Of a DNA stretch of 16,264 nt, positions 7,197-15,133 are shown piece after piece. Both the position numbers and the translations under genes were made by a program. The notes under the pieces were generated by a model that was given only the letters and a program-made list of their open reading frames with translations, was not told where the DNA came from and made no database searches. How positions within the stretch are numbered: the first letter of the stretch is position 1; each line of letters starts with the position of its first letter. The DNA is from an uncultured Oscillospiraceae bacterium (GTDB lineage: Bacteria; Bacillota; Clostridia; Oscillospirales; Ruminococcaceae), in contig CAKSHG010000026.1 in assembly GCA_934456315.1 (NCBI GenBank), positions 1 to 16,264 on the forward strand, given 5' to 3'.

Positions 7197-8214
7197 CAAA
7201 GCAGCTGAATCTGCTGCGAAACACCACTGGAACAGTATCGCAAAGCCGCTTGGCGGGCTTGGTCTGCTTGAGGACATGATATCAAAGATCGCAGGAATGC
7301 GCGGCACTCCAAACCTGTCGCTGAACCGCAGGACCGCTGTCATAATGTGCGCGGATAACGGCGTTGTCTGCGAGGGAGTGAGCCAGTCCGACAGCAGCGT
7401 GACCGCCTCGGTCGCGAAAGAGATCGCGCTCGGACGCTCGAGCGTGAATCTGCTCGCCGGACAGTTCGGAGCGGAAGTCATCGCAGTCGATATCGGCATG
7501 TGCGCCGACGTTGACGACCGCCGGGTGCTCGGCCGGAAAATCGCATATGGCACCGGGAATATTTCCGCCGGTCCCGCAATGACCCGGGAACAGGCGCAGA
7601 GCGCCGTAAATGCAGGTATACAGCTTGCCCGTGAGCTTTCGCAGAACGAAACCGACATCATCATCACCGGAGAAATGGGGATAGGAAACACCACCACATC
7701 GGCGGCTGTCGCCTCTGTTATCCTCGGGATATCGCCGGAAAGAGCCGCAGGCCGCGGCGCAGGGCTGGACAGCGCCGGGCTTTCCCGGAAAATAGACGCT
7801 GTAAAGCGCGCTATCGCAGTAAATCAGCCGGACAGCAGCGACCCGTTCGACCTGCTCTCAAAGCTTGGCGGTTTTGACATTGCGGGAATGACCGGACTGT
7901 TCCTCGGCGGCGCCGAATGCGGGATACCCGTCGTTATTGACGGAGTGATATCCGCTGTGGCGGCATGCCTTGCGGAGATGGCAGCGCCGGGCTGCCGGGA
8001 TTTCATGCTTCCGTCGCATGTTTCAAACGAACCAGCCGCCCCGCTGCTGCTGGAAAAGCTCGGTCTGAAAGCCCCGATAACAGCGGGATTCCACCTCGGC
8101 GAGGGAACCGGAGGAGTCATGCTGCTGCCGCTGCTGGACGGCGCTCTCGCGGTCTACAACGGCGCCCACAGCTTCGACGACATGGATCTGGAAAGGTACA
8201 AGGAATTAACATGA
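7186..8214 (+). CDS. cobT: Nicotinate-nucleotide:dimethylbenzimidazole phosphoribosyltransferase CobT
   Basis: CobT transfers ribose phosphate from nicotinate mononucleotide to the lower-ligand base, giving alpha-ribazole 5'-phosphate for CobS. The 342-residue protein contains PLGGLGLLE near residue 21, a GEMGIGNTTTSAA block at 162-174, LGGFDIAGMTGL around 227-238, and FHLGEGTGG, where Glu306 corresponds to the catalytic glutamate of the family. Length is typical. The ATG at 7186 is preceded by a GGAGG site and lies inside the last codons of cbiA (11-base overlap). The end overlaps cobU by 4 bases (ATGA). No gene for making dimethylbenzimidazole (bluB or a bza operon) is seen in the window, so which base is used in vivo cannot be told from this sequence. 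Confidence 0.96.
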   Translation: MTFDKAAESAAKHHWNSIAKPLGGLGLLEDMISKIAGMRGTPNLSLNRRTAVIMCADNGVVCEGVSQSDSSVTASVAKEIALGRSSVNLLAGQFGAEVIAVDIGMCADVDDRRVLGRKIAYGTGNISAGPAMTREQAQSAVNAGIQLARELSQNETDIIITGEMGIGNTTTSAAVASVILGISPERAAGRGAGLDSAGLSRKIDAVKRAIAVNQPDSSDPFDLLSKLGGFDIAGMTGLFLGGAECGIPVVIDGVISAVAACLAEMAAPGCRDFMLPSHVSNEPAAPLLLEKLGLKAPITAGFHLGEGTGGVMLLPLLDGALAVYNGAHSFDDMDLERYKELT

Positions 8215-8738
8215 TAACACTGCTGACCGGAGGGTCAAAATGCGGAAAATCCTCCATCGCGGAGGGGCTGCTGAACGGATCCTCCGGCGAAAAATACTAC
8301 ATCGCGGCAATGGAGCCATACGGCGAGGAAGCGCAGCGCGCAATAGCGCGTCACCGCGAAATGCGCAGCGGAAAAGGATTCCGCACGATAGAACGCGCGC
8401 GAAATCTTGACACGCTGAAGCTGCCGGAAACAGGCGGTCACTGCTGCGCGCTTCTGGAGTGCCTGACAACTCTCTGCGCCAACGAAATGTTCACGCAAAC
8501 CGGCGTCACCGACCCGACTGAGAAGATAATCTCCGGGCTGAAAAACCTGTCAGGTCAGGTCGGGAAGCTCGTAATAGTCACCAACGAGGTCGCGTCTGAC
8601 GGGGTGGATTACCCCTCCGAAACCATGGATTATATCCGCATAATGACCCGGCTGAATGCAGCCGTCGCGGAGCTTTCAGACACTGTTATAGAGTGCGTCT
8701 GCGGGATACCGCTGACGCTGAAGGGAGCGCCGGAATGA
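8211..8738 (+). CDS. cobU: Adenosylcobinamide kinase/guanylyltransferase CobU
   Basis: CobU phosphorylates adenosylcobinamide and transfers GMP to the phosphate, giving the GDP-activated corrinoid used by CobS. From the ATG at 8211 the protein is 175 residues, the usual size. It shows a P-loop, TGGSKCGKS (6-14), and IARHREMR (45-52), whose His48 matches the guanylylated histidine of the family. CALLECLTTLCANEMF (79-94) and IVTNEV (122-127) follow, and CGIPLTLKG closes the protein. The reading frame is open further upstream (to 7965), but that part lies inside cobT; the start at 8211 forms the 4-base ATGA overlap used throughout the cluster. After TNEV the common GxGIVP segment is replaced by ASDGVDY, and the following arginine-rich stretch is altered. 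The paralog at 9505-9891 keeps those residues, so the two may share the work. Confidence 0.9.
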   Translation: MITLLTGGSKCGKSSIAEGLLNGSSGEKYYIAAMEPYGEEAQRAIARHREMRSGKGFRTIERARNLDTLKLPETGGHCCALLECLTTLCANEMFTQTGVTDPTEKIISGLKNLSGQVGKLVIVTNEVASDGVDYPSETMDYIRIMTRLNAAVAELSDTVIECVCGIPLTLKGAPE

Positions 8739-9508
8739 TAGTGCTCAAATCGCTTGCCTGCGCTTTTCTGATGTACTCCCGGGTACCCATGCCGCAGGTC
8801 GAATGGAAAGAGGAAAACCGCCGTTATTCCCTCGCGCTGTTCCCGTTTGTGGGGGTGGTGACCGGCGCGCTGCTGGTTCTGTGGACGTACCTCTGCGGAC
8901 TGCTGAACGCCGGAAAATGGCTTTACGCAGCGGTCTGCTGCATTATTCCTGTCCTGGTGACCGGAGGTATCCACGCTGACGGATTCTGCGACGTAACAGA
9001 CGCAAGATCGTCGTACTCACCACGGGAAAAAAAGCTGGAGATCATGAGCGACCCGCATGTCGGCTCGTTCGCTGTTATTTACACGATACTTTATTTTCTG
9101 CTGCAATTCGGACTGTTCACTGAAATTGACGGCATACGCGCTGCGCTTGTCCCCGCATTCGGATATGTGCTCTCCAGAGGGCTAAGCGGACTTGCTGCTG
9201 TGACGTTCCGCTGCGCAAAAAAGGACGGGACCCTACAGAGTTTCGTAAAACCAGCCCACAGGCGAAAATCAATTATAATTCTGACATTCGAAATAATTCT
9301 TGCAGCAGCCGGAATGGTCCTGTCAAATCCGGTCTGCGGAATTGCCGCAGCTGCGGCGGCGGGGCTGTCGCTGCTGATATACCGTATCTCGTCGTACAAA
9401 ACGTTCGGTGGGATAACCGGAGATACGGAGGGACATTTCCTGCAAATATGCGAACTTGCGGAGCTTGGTGCGGCTGTGCTCGCCGGGCTTGTTCAGGAGG
9501 TATTATGA
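8735..9508 (+). CDS. cobS: Adenosylcobinamide-GDP ribazoletransferase (cobalamin synthase) CobS
   Basis: CobS is the membrane enzyme that joins GDP-activated cobinamide to alpha-ribazole phosphate. The 257-residue protein is strongly hydrophobic, with several likely membrane segments, for example about residues 33-56, 62-77, 113-127 and 197-230. It carries the signature TGGIHADGFCDVTDA at 76-90 and SDPHVGSFAV around 104-113, both expected to hold the metal and nucleotide site. The chosen ATG at 8735 gives a 4-base overlap with cobU; an upstream in-frame ATG at 8693 would add 14 residues lying inside cobU and is less likely. The end overlaps the next gene by 4 bases. CobS, CobU and CbiB act together on late corrinoids, and their genes are close here. 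Confidence 0.95.
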   Translation: MIVLKSLACAFLMYSRVPMPQVEWKEENRRYSLALFPFVGVVTGALLVLWTYLCGLLNAGKWLYAAVCCIIPVLVTGGIHADGFCDVTDARSSYSPREKKLEIMSDPHVGSFAVIYTILYFLLQFGLFTEIDGIRAALVPAFGYVLSRGLSGLAAVTFRCAKKDGTLQSFVKPAHRRKSIIILTFEIILAAAGMVLSNPVCGIAAAAAAGLSLLIYRISSYKTFGGITGDTEGHFLQICELAELGAAVLAGLVQEVL

Positions 9509-9891
9509 CACTTATTACAGGCGGAGCATACTCCGGCAAAACGGATTTTGCAATGCGGGCTTTTTCACTTGGATCATCGGAAATTCTTGACGGCGCGGAA
9601 TGTCCGGAGGAGCAGATCTTCACCTGCCGCGCTATAAGGAATTTTCACCTTTTCGTAAAGCGATTCGGCGCGGAAAACGGCTCTGAACTCGCCGAAAGGA
9701 TCCACGCGCTCAACCCGGATATCCTCATAATCACGAACGAGATCGGCAGCGGAATAATCCCCATGGAACGCTCCGACCGGAGATGGCGCGAGGAAACGGG
9801 ACGCGCCTGCTGCGCCCTCGCGGGGTTCTCCGAAACCGTGATCAGAATGTGCTGCGGGATACCCACTGCGATAAAGGGGGAGCTGCCGTGA
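9505..9891 (+). CDS. Short second CobU-like protein (adenosylcobinamide kinase family)
   Basis: This 128-residue protein is a compact paralog of the CobU at 8211-8738. It has a P-loop, TGGAYSGKT (5-13), and a well-kept TNEIGSGIIP (77-86) followed by ERSDRRWREETGR (88-100) and CGIPTAIKGELP at the end, all matching the C-terminal half of CobU/CobP. It lacks about 45 residues of the middle, and I see no arginine-histidine-arginine element equivalent to the guanylylated histidine. It may keep only nucleotide binding or kinase activity, or be a partner of the full-length CobU. It starts at ATG 9505 after AGGAGG, overlapping cobS by 4 bases, and ends overlapping cobC by 4 bases. The frame is intact, so it does not look like a decayed copy. 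The exact role is unknown. Confidence 0.8.
   Translation: MTLITGGAYSGKTDFAMRAFSLGSSEILDGAECPEEQIFTCRAIRNFHLFVKRFGAENGSELAERIHALNPDILIITNEIGSGIIPMERSDRRWREETGRACCALAGFSETVIRMCCGIPTAIKGELP
9873..9882 (+). promoter_or_regulatory. Ribosome binding site supporting the GTG start of cobC
   Basis: AAAGGGGGAG lies 5 bases before GTG at 9888. Together with the GTGA stop/start overlap it decides the start of cobC, since the only upstream ATG (9783) is deep inside the preceding gene. Confidence 0.65.
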
Positions 9892-10451
9892 GAATTCACC
9901 TGATACGACATGGAATGACCGCCGGAAACCTCGAGAAGCGCTACATCGGCAGGACGGACGAACCGCTTTGCAGCGAGGGAATATCGGCGCTTCAAAGCAG
10001 GAGCTACCCTGCCCCGGGCACGCTGATATGCAGCCCGATGAAACGCTGTATTCAGACCGCGCAGGTGATTTTTCCCGGGTCCGAGCCGCAGATCTTCACG
10101 GAGCTTCGCGAGTGCGACTTCGGCGATTTTGAGGGGAAAAATTACCGCGAACTGGACGGAAACGCCGACTACCAGCGATGGATAGACAGCGGCGGGACGC
10201 TGCCATTTCCCGGCGGGGAATCTCCGGAGGATTTCCGGGAACGCTGCTGCGCGGGATTCCTGCGGGCGGTCAGCGAAAATCCCGGCTCGGATACGCTGAC
10301 GTTCGTGGTCCACGGCGGGACGATCATGTCGGTGATGGAACGCTTCGCGATCCCACGGCGCGGATATTACGACTGGCAGTATCCGAACGGCTGCGGCTGT
10401 TCCTGCGAATTTGATGGTAAAATATTGACACTTATCTCGGAGTTAAAATGA
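9888..10451 (+). CDS. cobC: Alpha-ribazole phosphatase CobC (histidine phosphatase family)
   Basis: The 187-residue protein is a histidine (phosphoglycerate-mutase-like) phosphatase. In B12 clusters this family removes the 5'-phosphate from adenosylcobalamin phosphate or alpha-ribazole phosphate. Visible motifs are LIRHGMT, with the phosphate-accepting His8 in Arg-His-Gly at 7-9, CSPMKRCIQTA (48-58), ELRECDFGDFEG (72-83), and VVHGGTIMSV with the second histidine at 142. The start is GTG at 9888, inside a GTGA overlap with the previous gene and 5 bases after AAAGGGGGAG. Starting at the N-terminal MRIHLIRHG is typical of the family. It overlaps cbiB by 4 bases. The family is broad, so the substrate is inferred from the neighbours, but the context is strong. 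Confidence 0.9.
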   Translation: MRIHLIRHGMTAGNLEKRYIGRTDEPLCSEGISALQSRSYPAPGTLICSPMKRCIQTAQVIFPGSEPQIFTELRECDFGDFEGKNYRELDGNADYQRWIDSGGTLPFPGGESPEDFRERCCAGFLRAVSENPGSDTLTFVVHGGTIMSVMERFAIPRRGYYDWQYPNGCGCSCEFDGKILTLISELK

Positions 10452-11416
10452 AGATTCTTATTGCTGTTCTTCCACTATTGGCGGGATTCCTGCTTGACTG
10501 CATTCTCGGCGATCCATATTCGCTGCCACACCCGATAAGGCTCATCGGAAAGCTGATTTCAGCGCTTGAAAAATGGGTCAGGAAAACGTTTGAAAACAGC
10601 CTGGTGACTGGCGGGACAGTGCTCTCACTGATAGTACTTCTGTTATCCACGGCAGTACCGCTCGGGCTGCTTATTCTGTGCTACAGAATCAACATCTGGC
10701 TAGGTACAGCGGTTGAGAGCATACTGTGCTACTACATGCTTGCAGCACGCTGCCTGCGAAACGAGAGCATGAAAGTTTACCGCGCTTTCCTCGAAAATGA
10801 CACCGAAAAGGCGCGGAAAGCAGTTTCAATGATAGTCGGCAGGGACACGAAGCCGCTCGACCGGAATGGGATAATCCGCGCGGCTGTCGAAACCGTAGCG
10901 GAAAACACCTCCGACGGAGTGACCGCACCAATGCTGTACATGGGGCTTGGCGGCGCGCCGCTGGGGTTCTTTTACAAGGCGGCGAACACGATGGATTCCA
11001 TGATTGGCTACACCAGCGAAAAGTACATCAAAATCGGCAGATTTGCCGCAAAGCTCGACGACGTGCTGAATTTCATTCCGTCAAGGCTCACTGCACTGCT
11101 GATGATTCTATCCGCAGGTCTGCTGAATTTTGACATCAAAAATGCGTGGAAGATATGGCGGCGCGACCGCCGCAATCACGCCAGCCCGAACTCCGCACAG
11201 ACCGAGGCGGTGTGCGCCGGTGCGCTTGACGTGCGGCTTGCCGGCGACGCATATTACTTCGGTGAGCTTCACAAAAAGCCGTTCATCGGCGACGATATCC
11301 GCGATATCGAAAACGAGGATATCTGCCGCGCGAACCGGCTGATGTACTGCACGTCGGCGCTCATGCTGATGATCTGCGCGGCGCTCCGCGCGCTTATATG
11401 GGGGTGGATCCTTTGA
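10448..11416 (+). CDS. cbiB: Adenosylcobinamide-phosphate synthase CbiB
   Basis: CbiB attaches aminopropanol phosphate to the propionate side chain of adenosylcobyric acid. In some cobalamin nomenclatures the same protein is called CobD. The 322-residue protein is membrane-bound, with hydrophobic stretches near residues 1-20, 55-77, 85-100, 213-228 and the C-terminal end (about 300-322). Family features include LDCILGDPYSLPHPIRLIG (16-34), a RDTKPLDRNGIIRAAVETVAENTSDGV block around 131-157, a FFYKAANTMDSMIGY segment, and DAYYFGELHKKP followed by GDDIRDIENEDI near the end. Length is normal. It overlaps cobC by 4 bases at the start. The last codons overlap cobD, which makes its co-substrate, so the two products are probably made in step. 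Confidence 0.95.
   Translation: MKILIAVLPLLAGFLLDCILGDPYSLPHPIRLIGKLISALEKWVRKTFENSLVTGGTVLSLIVLLLSTAVPLGLLILCYRINIWLGTAVESILCYYMLAARCLRNESMKVYRAFLENDTEKARKAVSMIVGRDTKPLDRNGIIRAAVETVAENTSDGVTAPMLYMGLGGAPLGFFYKAANTMDSMIGYTSEKYIKIGRFAAKLDDVLNFIPSRLTALLMILSAGLLNFDIKNAWKIWRRDRRNHASPNSAQTEAVCAGALDVRLAGDAYYFGELHKKPFIGDDIRDIENEDICRANRLMYCTSALMLMICAALRALIWGWIL
11400..11404 (+). promoter_or_regulatory. Ribosome binding site supporting a TTG start of cobD
   Basis: GGGGG lies 8 bases before the TTG at 11413. No Shine-Dalgarno-like sequence precedes the alternative ATG at 11398. This is part of the case for the TTG start. Confidence 0.45.
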
Positions 11417-12456
11417 TTACCTACAGTCACGGCGGCGACGTATATTCCCGCCGGATTGAGCACGATTTTTCCGCTAATATCAATCCACTGGGGCTTCCGG
11501 ACGAGGTGCTCTCGGAGGTTTCACAGTCGCTGTGGCACTGCGACAACTATCCCGACCCGCACTGCCGGGAGCTGATACGCGCCATATCCGAGCGGGAGTG
11601 GTTTCCCTCCGGAAAGATCGTCTGCGGGAACGGTGCCGCAGATCTGATATACCGTATCGTTTCGGCATTGGATCCGCGCCGTGCGCTCGTCTGCGCTCCG
11701 ACATTCAGCGAATACGAAAAGGCGCTCACTGAGCACGGCTGCGAGGTTCAAAGGTACTATCTCAAACCCGGGAACGGATTTAAGCTAACAGCTGAAATTC
11801 TAGGTAATATAACGCAGGATATTGACATTCTGTTCCTGTGCAACCCGAACAATCCCACCGGGACAACTATACCGCAGAAACTGCTCAAACGCATCATCGA
11901 CAGGTGCGGTTCCACCGGAACTTTCCTGGTTATCGACGAATGCTTTCTGGATTTCGTAAAGGGAGGCAGCGAGCTTTCCGCCAAACAGCTGCTGAACGAC
12001 AATTCAGCAGTCCTGAAAGCGTTCACGAAGATTTTTGCAATGCCCGGGCTGCGGCTTGGCTACGCGCTTTTCGGCAGCGAAAAATTTGCCGAAAAGGTTG
12101 CCGGAACGGGTCAGGCGTGGAGCGTTTCCACACCGGCACAGGCGGCTGGAATCGCCGCTCTGAAAATGGAGGGCTACGTTGAAAAAACGGTGGAGCTTAT
12201 CCGCACGGAGCGCGAATTCCTGACCTCCGGACTGCGCTCGATGGGTCTGGAAGTTATCCCGTCGGAAGCGAATTTTATACTGTTCCGCTGCGGGAAGCCG
12301 CTGGACGAGATCCTGCTGGAACGCGGAACAGCGATCAGGAACTGCGAAAACTATCACGGACTGGAACGCGGCTGGTTCCGCACTGCGGTGCGGCTCCACG
12401 AGGAAAACGCGCTGCTTCTGGCGGCAATACGGGAGGCACTCAATGGCTGTGGCTAA
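11413..12456 (+). CDS. cobD: L-threonine-O-3-phosphate decarboxylase CobD (PLP-dependent)
   Basis: This fold-type I PLP enzyme decarboxylates threonine phosphate to (R)-1-aminopropan-2-ol phosphate, the linker attached by CbiB. With the TTG start it has 347 residues. Motifs, in order, are SHGGDVY at 5-11 and [10 protein letters not shown] at 18-27 (the CobD-specific N-terminus), the PLP-site LCNPNNPTG at 142-150, and VIDECFLDF (173-181). Lys206 in [14 protein letters not shown] is the probable Schiff-base lysine. I chose TTG at 11413 because it makes the 4-base TTGA overlap with cbiB and has a G-rich site 8 bases upstream. The ATG at 11398 would add five residues (MGVDP), overlap cbiB by 19 bases and lack a ribosome binding site. 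The relatives are HisC-type aminotransferases; context and the N-terminus favour CobD. It overlaps cbiP by 14 bases. Confidence 0.92.
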   Translation: MITYSHGGDVYSRRIEHDFSANINPLGLPDEVLSEVSQSLWHCDNYPDPHCRELIRAISEREWFPSGKIVCGNGAADLIYRIVSALDPRRALVCAPTFSEYEKALTEHGCEVQRYYLKPGNGFKLTAEILGNITQDIDILFLCNPNNPTGTTIPQKLLKRIIDRCGSTGTFLVIDECFLDFVKGGSELSAKQLLNDNSAVLKAFTKIFAMPGLRLGYALFGSEKFAEKVAGTGQAWSVSTPAQAAGIAALKMEGYVEKTVELIRTEREFLTSGLRSMGLEVIPSEANFILFRCGKPLDEILLERGTAIRNCENYHGLERGWFRTAVRLHEENALLLAAIREALNGCG

Positions 12457-13915
12457 ATCAATAATGATACAAGGCACCATGTCCAACGCCGGAAAAAGCC
12501 TTATCGCGGCGGCGCTGTGCAGGATATTCCGGCAGGACGGCTACTCTGTCGCGCCGTTCAAATCGCAGAACATGGCGCTCAACTCCTACATCACTGCGGA
12601 CGGTCTGGAAATGGGCAGGGCGCAGGTAATGCAGGCGGAAGCGGCGGGCGTAGAACCCTCCGTGCTGATGAACCCGATACTTCTCAAGCCTACAAGCGAC
12701 ATCGGCTCGCAGGTGATAGTCAACGGCGAGGTCGTCGGAAATATGCGTGCGATGGAGTATTTCCGCCGCAAGCGGGAGTTCATTCCGCAGATAATGGACG
12801 CCTACAGCACGCTTTCCGCGCAGCACGACATCATAGTCATAGAGGGCGCCGGAAGCCCGGCGGAGCTTAATTTAAAGGCTGACGACATCGTGAATATGGG
12901 CATGGCGAAGCTCGCAAAATCTCCAGTACTGCTGGTCGGCGACATCGACCGGGGCGGAGTTTTCGCGCAGCTCATCGGCACCGTAAAGCTGCTCGAGCAG
13001 TCGGAGCAGGACATGATAAAAGCGCTGATAGTCAACAAATTCCGCGGCGACCGGAGCATATTCAAAAGCGGCGTGGAAATACTTGAACAGCGCAGCGGAA
13101 AGCCTGTCGCGGGCGTTGTCCCTTATGTCCGCTGCGACATCGAGGACGAGGACAGCCTGTCCGCGAAGCTCGACAGCCATACCGCCGGGCTTGTCGACAT
13201 CGCCGTGATACGTCTGCCGAGGATCTCGAATTTCACCGATCTGGACGTATTCTCGCAGTACAGCGGGGTTTCCGTCCGCTATGTCACCAAGCCGGAGCAG
13301 CTCGGCGCCCCCGACCTGATAGTTATCCCCGGAACGAAAAGCACCATCTCCGACATGAAATGGCTTCGTGAATGCGGGCTTGAAGCCGCGCTCAAGAAAT
13401 CCGCCGCAGCGGGTACACTGATATTCGGGATATGCGGCGGCTATCAGCTGCTCGGGGAGGTCATATCCGACCCGGAATGCTCCGAGGGCGGCGGCGAGAT
13501 ACGCGGTCTGGAGCTGCTTCACGCCAGGACCGTGTTCACCTCGGAAAAGCGCCGCACCCGTACCTCCGGTAAATTCAGCGCCGTCAGCGGAGGATTCTCG
13601 TTCCTTTCCGGAGCGGGATTCAGCGGCTATGAAATACACATGGGCCGCACTGAAAGCAGCGAGCCGCTGCTTTCCACCGGCGACGGAGCGTTCTCCGGAA
13701 ACGTCTGCGGCTGCTATATCCACGGGATATTCGACAGCGAGGAGGTCAGCGGCAGGCTTGTGAGCGAGCTGTTCCGCAGAAAGGGGCTGGAATACACCGG
13801 AAGTCCCGTCGACCGCGACGCGTACAAGCAGTCGCAGTACGACCTGCTTGCGGATTCCGTGCGGGAAAGCCTCGATATGGAGCTAATCTATAAAATCATC
13901 AGGAAGGGAATATAA
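12443..13915 (+). CDS. cbiP: Adenosylcobyric acid synthase CbiP (CobQ)
   Basis: CbiP amidates the b, d, e and g side chains of adenosylcobyrinate a,c-diamide, using ATP and glutamine. The 490-residue protein has the two-domain plan. The N-terminal synthetase domain has a modified P-loop [10 protein letters not shown] (10-19), [10 protein letters not shown] (39-48), GAGSPAELN (135-143) and the family signature [11 protein letters not shown] (166-176). The C-terminal glutaminase-like domain has [12 protein letters not shown] (294-305), the probable nucleophile Cys331 in [11 protein letters not shown], and a histidine in YIHGIFDS near the end. The ATG follows GGGAGG at 12431-12436 and lies within the last codons of cobD (14-base overlap). 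A 7-base gap separates it from cobO, the only gap in the cluster. Length and motifs separate it clearly from CbiA. Confidence 0.96.
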   Translation: MAVAKSIMIQGTMSNAGKSLIAAALCRIFRQDGYSVAPFKSQNMALNSYITADGLEMGRAQVMQAEAAGVEPSVLMNPILLKPTSDIGSQVIVNGEVVGNMRAMEYFRRKREFIPQIMDAYSTLSAQHDIIVIEGAGSPAELNLKADDIVNMGMAKLAKSPVLLVGDIDRGGVFAQLIGTVKLLEQSEQDMIKALIVNKFRGDRSIFKSGVEILEQRSGKPVAGVVPYVRCDIEDEDSLSAKLDSHTAGLVDIAVIRLPRISNFTDLDVFSQYSGVSVRYVTKPEQLGAPDLIVIPGTKSTISDMKWLRECGLEAALKKSAAAGTLIFGICGGYQLLGEVISDPECSEGGGEIRGLELLHARTVFTSEKRRTRTSGKFSAVSGGFSFLSGAGFSGYEIHMGRTESSEPLLSTGDGAFSGNVCGCYIHGIFDSEEVSGRLVSELFRRKGLEYTGSPVDRDAYKQSQYDLLADSVRESLDMELIYKIIRKGI

Positions 13916-13922
13916 GCGTAAC

Positions 13923-14444
13923 ATGGGATTTCTGCATATTTACTGCGGCGACGGCAAGGGAAAGACCACTGCCGCGATAGGTCTTGCGGTACGCGCAGCG
14001 GGAGCCGGAATGCGCGTGCATATCATTCAGCTGCTGAAAGGCTCGGATTCAGCGGAGCTGTCGGTCCTGCGGAGCATTCCCGGGATAACGCTGGAGCGCT
14101 GCGACCGGAATTACGGCTTCGTCTGGAACATGACCGACGAGGACAGATCCAACATCACCAGGTGTCATAATTCATTGCTGGAAAAGGGATACGCGCTTGT
14201 GCGCTCCGGGAAGGCAGACATGCTGATAATCGACGAATTCAACGCGGCATACCGCCACGGACTGCTTGACCGCGAAGCCGCCGAAAAATTCCTGACTGAA
14301 AAACCGGGCACCGCCGAGCTGATAATAACCGGGCGCGAGCCTGCGGAGATATTCGTAAATTCCGCAGACTACGTCAGCGAGATAAAATGCGTGAAACACC
14401 CCTATCAGAGGGGGATAAACGCGCGCAGGGGGATAGAATTTTGA
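13923..14444 (+). CDS. cobO: Cob(I)yrinic acid a,c-diamide adenosyltransferase (CobO/BtuR type)
   Basis: This enzyme transfers the 5'-deoxyadenosyl group from ATP to reduced corrinoid, forming the cobalt-carbon bond. The 173-residue protein is of the CobA/CobO/BtuR class, recognised by the N-terminal P-loop CGDGKGKTTAAIGLAVRA (8-25), IIQLLKG (34-40), and the Walker B-like ADMLIIDEFNAAYRHGLL (98-115), with LIITGR later. It is not the PduO or EutT type, which have different folds. The ATG at 13923 is 7 bases after the cbiP stop, with AGGAAGGGA at 13901-13909 as the likely ribosome binding site, a somewhat long 13-base spacing. The end overlaps cbiC by 4 bases (TTGA). Salmonella calls the same enzyme CobA. 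Confidence 0.95.
   Translation: MGFLHIYCGDGKGKTTAAIGLAVRAAGAGMRVHIIQLLKGSDSAELSVLRSIPGITLERCDRNYGFVWNMTDEDRSNITRCHNSLLEKGYALVRSGKADMLIIDEFNAAYRHGLLDREAAEKFLTEKPGTAELIITGREPAEIFVNSADYVSEIKCVKHPYQRGINARRGIEF
14427..14433 (+). promoter_or_regulatory. Ribosome binding site supporting a TTG start of cbiC
   Basis: AGGGGGA lies 7 bases before TTG at 14441, which itself forms a TTGA overlap with the cobO stop. The upstream ATG at 14387 would add 18 residues foreign to the family and overlap cobO by 58 bases. Confidence 0.6.
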
Positions 14445-15067
14445 ATATTGAATACGTACTTCCCGAGGACATTGAGCACCGCAGCTTTGAGATAATCGAA
14501 AGCGAGCTGGGAGGGCGCGAATTCCCGGAAGAAATAAAGCCGATACTCTACCGCGTTATCCACACCACCGCCGATTTCGACTATGCGGACAATCTCTGCT
14601 TTTCAGAAAACGCCGTGGAAACCGCACTCGGTCTGCTCCGGAACGACGCCGTTATCGTTACCGACACCAACATGGCGAAAGCCGGGATAAACAAAACCGC
14701 ACTCGGAAAGCTGGGCTGCGAGGTACAGTGCTTCATGTCCGACCCGGAAACCGCTGCCGCTGCCAGAGCAAACGGGACCACCCGCGCGACTGCTTCGGTG
14801 GACCGCGCCGCAAAGCTCGGGAAGCCGGTGATTTTCGCCTGCGGGAACGCGCCGACCGCGCTTATCCGGCTGCATGAGCACATTACGGCGGGAGATTTTT
14901 CCCCGGCGTTCGTGATAGGCGTTCCGGTGGGATTCGTGAACGTGGTGCAGTCCAAGGAGCTTATCATGCAGGACGGAGTACCGTTCATCGTCGCCCGGGG
15001 AAGAAAGGGCGGCAGCAACGTTGCAGCCGCGATAGTCAACGCGCTGCTTTACATGCTGACAAGATAA
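14441..15067 (+). CDS. cbiC: Cobalt-precorrin-8 methylmutase CbiC
   Basis: CbiC moves the methyl group from C11 to C12, giving cobyrinic acid, the last step of corrin ring building. From TTG 14441 the protein has 208 residues, the usual size. Signs of the family are PEDIEHRSFEII (8-19), the catalytic-type His41 in RVIHTTADFDYADNL (38-52), VTDTNMAKAGI, IFACGNAPTAL, FVIGVPVGFVNVVQSKE and ARGRKGGSNVAAAIVNALL at the end. The start was chosen for the 4-base TTGA overlap with cobO and the AGGGGGA site 7 bases before it. The gene sits at the far 3' end, about 10 kb from the other ring-building genes, although its substrate is made by CbiET. Its TAA stop lies within the A-run flanking the following terminator hairpin. 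Confidence 0.95.
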   Translation: MNIEYVLPEDIEHRSFEIIESELGGREFPEEIKPILYRVIHTTADFDYADNLCFSENAVETALGLLRNDAVIVTDTNMAKAGINKTALGKLGCEVQCFMSDPETAAAARANGTTRATASVDRAAKLGKPVIFACGNAPTALIRLHEHITAGDFSPAFVIGVPVGFVNVVQSKELIMQDGVPFIVARGRKGGSNVAAAIVNALLYMLTR

Positions 15068-15100
15068 AAAATGAGCCGCACAACAAACTGTGCGGCTCTT
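15066..15100. terminator. Bidirectional terminator between cbiC and enolase
   Basis: GAGCCGCACA at 15073-15082 pairs perfectly with TGTGCGGCTC at 15089-15098 around a 6-base loop. Read on the minus strand, the stem is followed by a run of six T (complement of 15066-15071), a strong intrinsic terminator for enolase. On the plus strand only TTCGT follows, so termination of the cob transcript may be weaker there. The A-run includes the last two bases of the cbiC stop codon. The 35 bases from here to the enolase stop show nothing else. Confidence 0.8.
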
Positions 15101-15133
15101 CGTAATGGAGAAGGTGGAATGGTCAGTCGGAAT

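Noticed and set aside
7965..8210. Upstream in-frame extension of cobU
   Set aside because: It lies inside cobT, has low-complexity arginine- and alanine-rich sequence, and adds 82 residues before the typical CobU N-terminus.
12872..13723. 283-codon minus-strand open frame opposite cbiP
   Set aside because: It lies fully inside a well-supported cbiP and has no family motifs. Long antisense frames are expected at this GC content.
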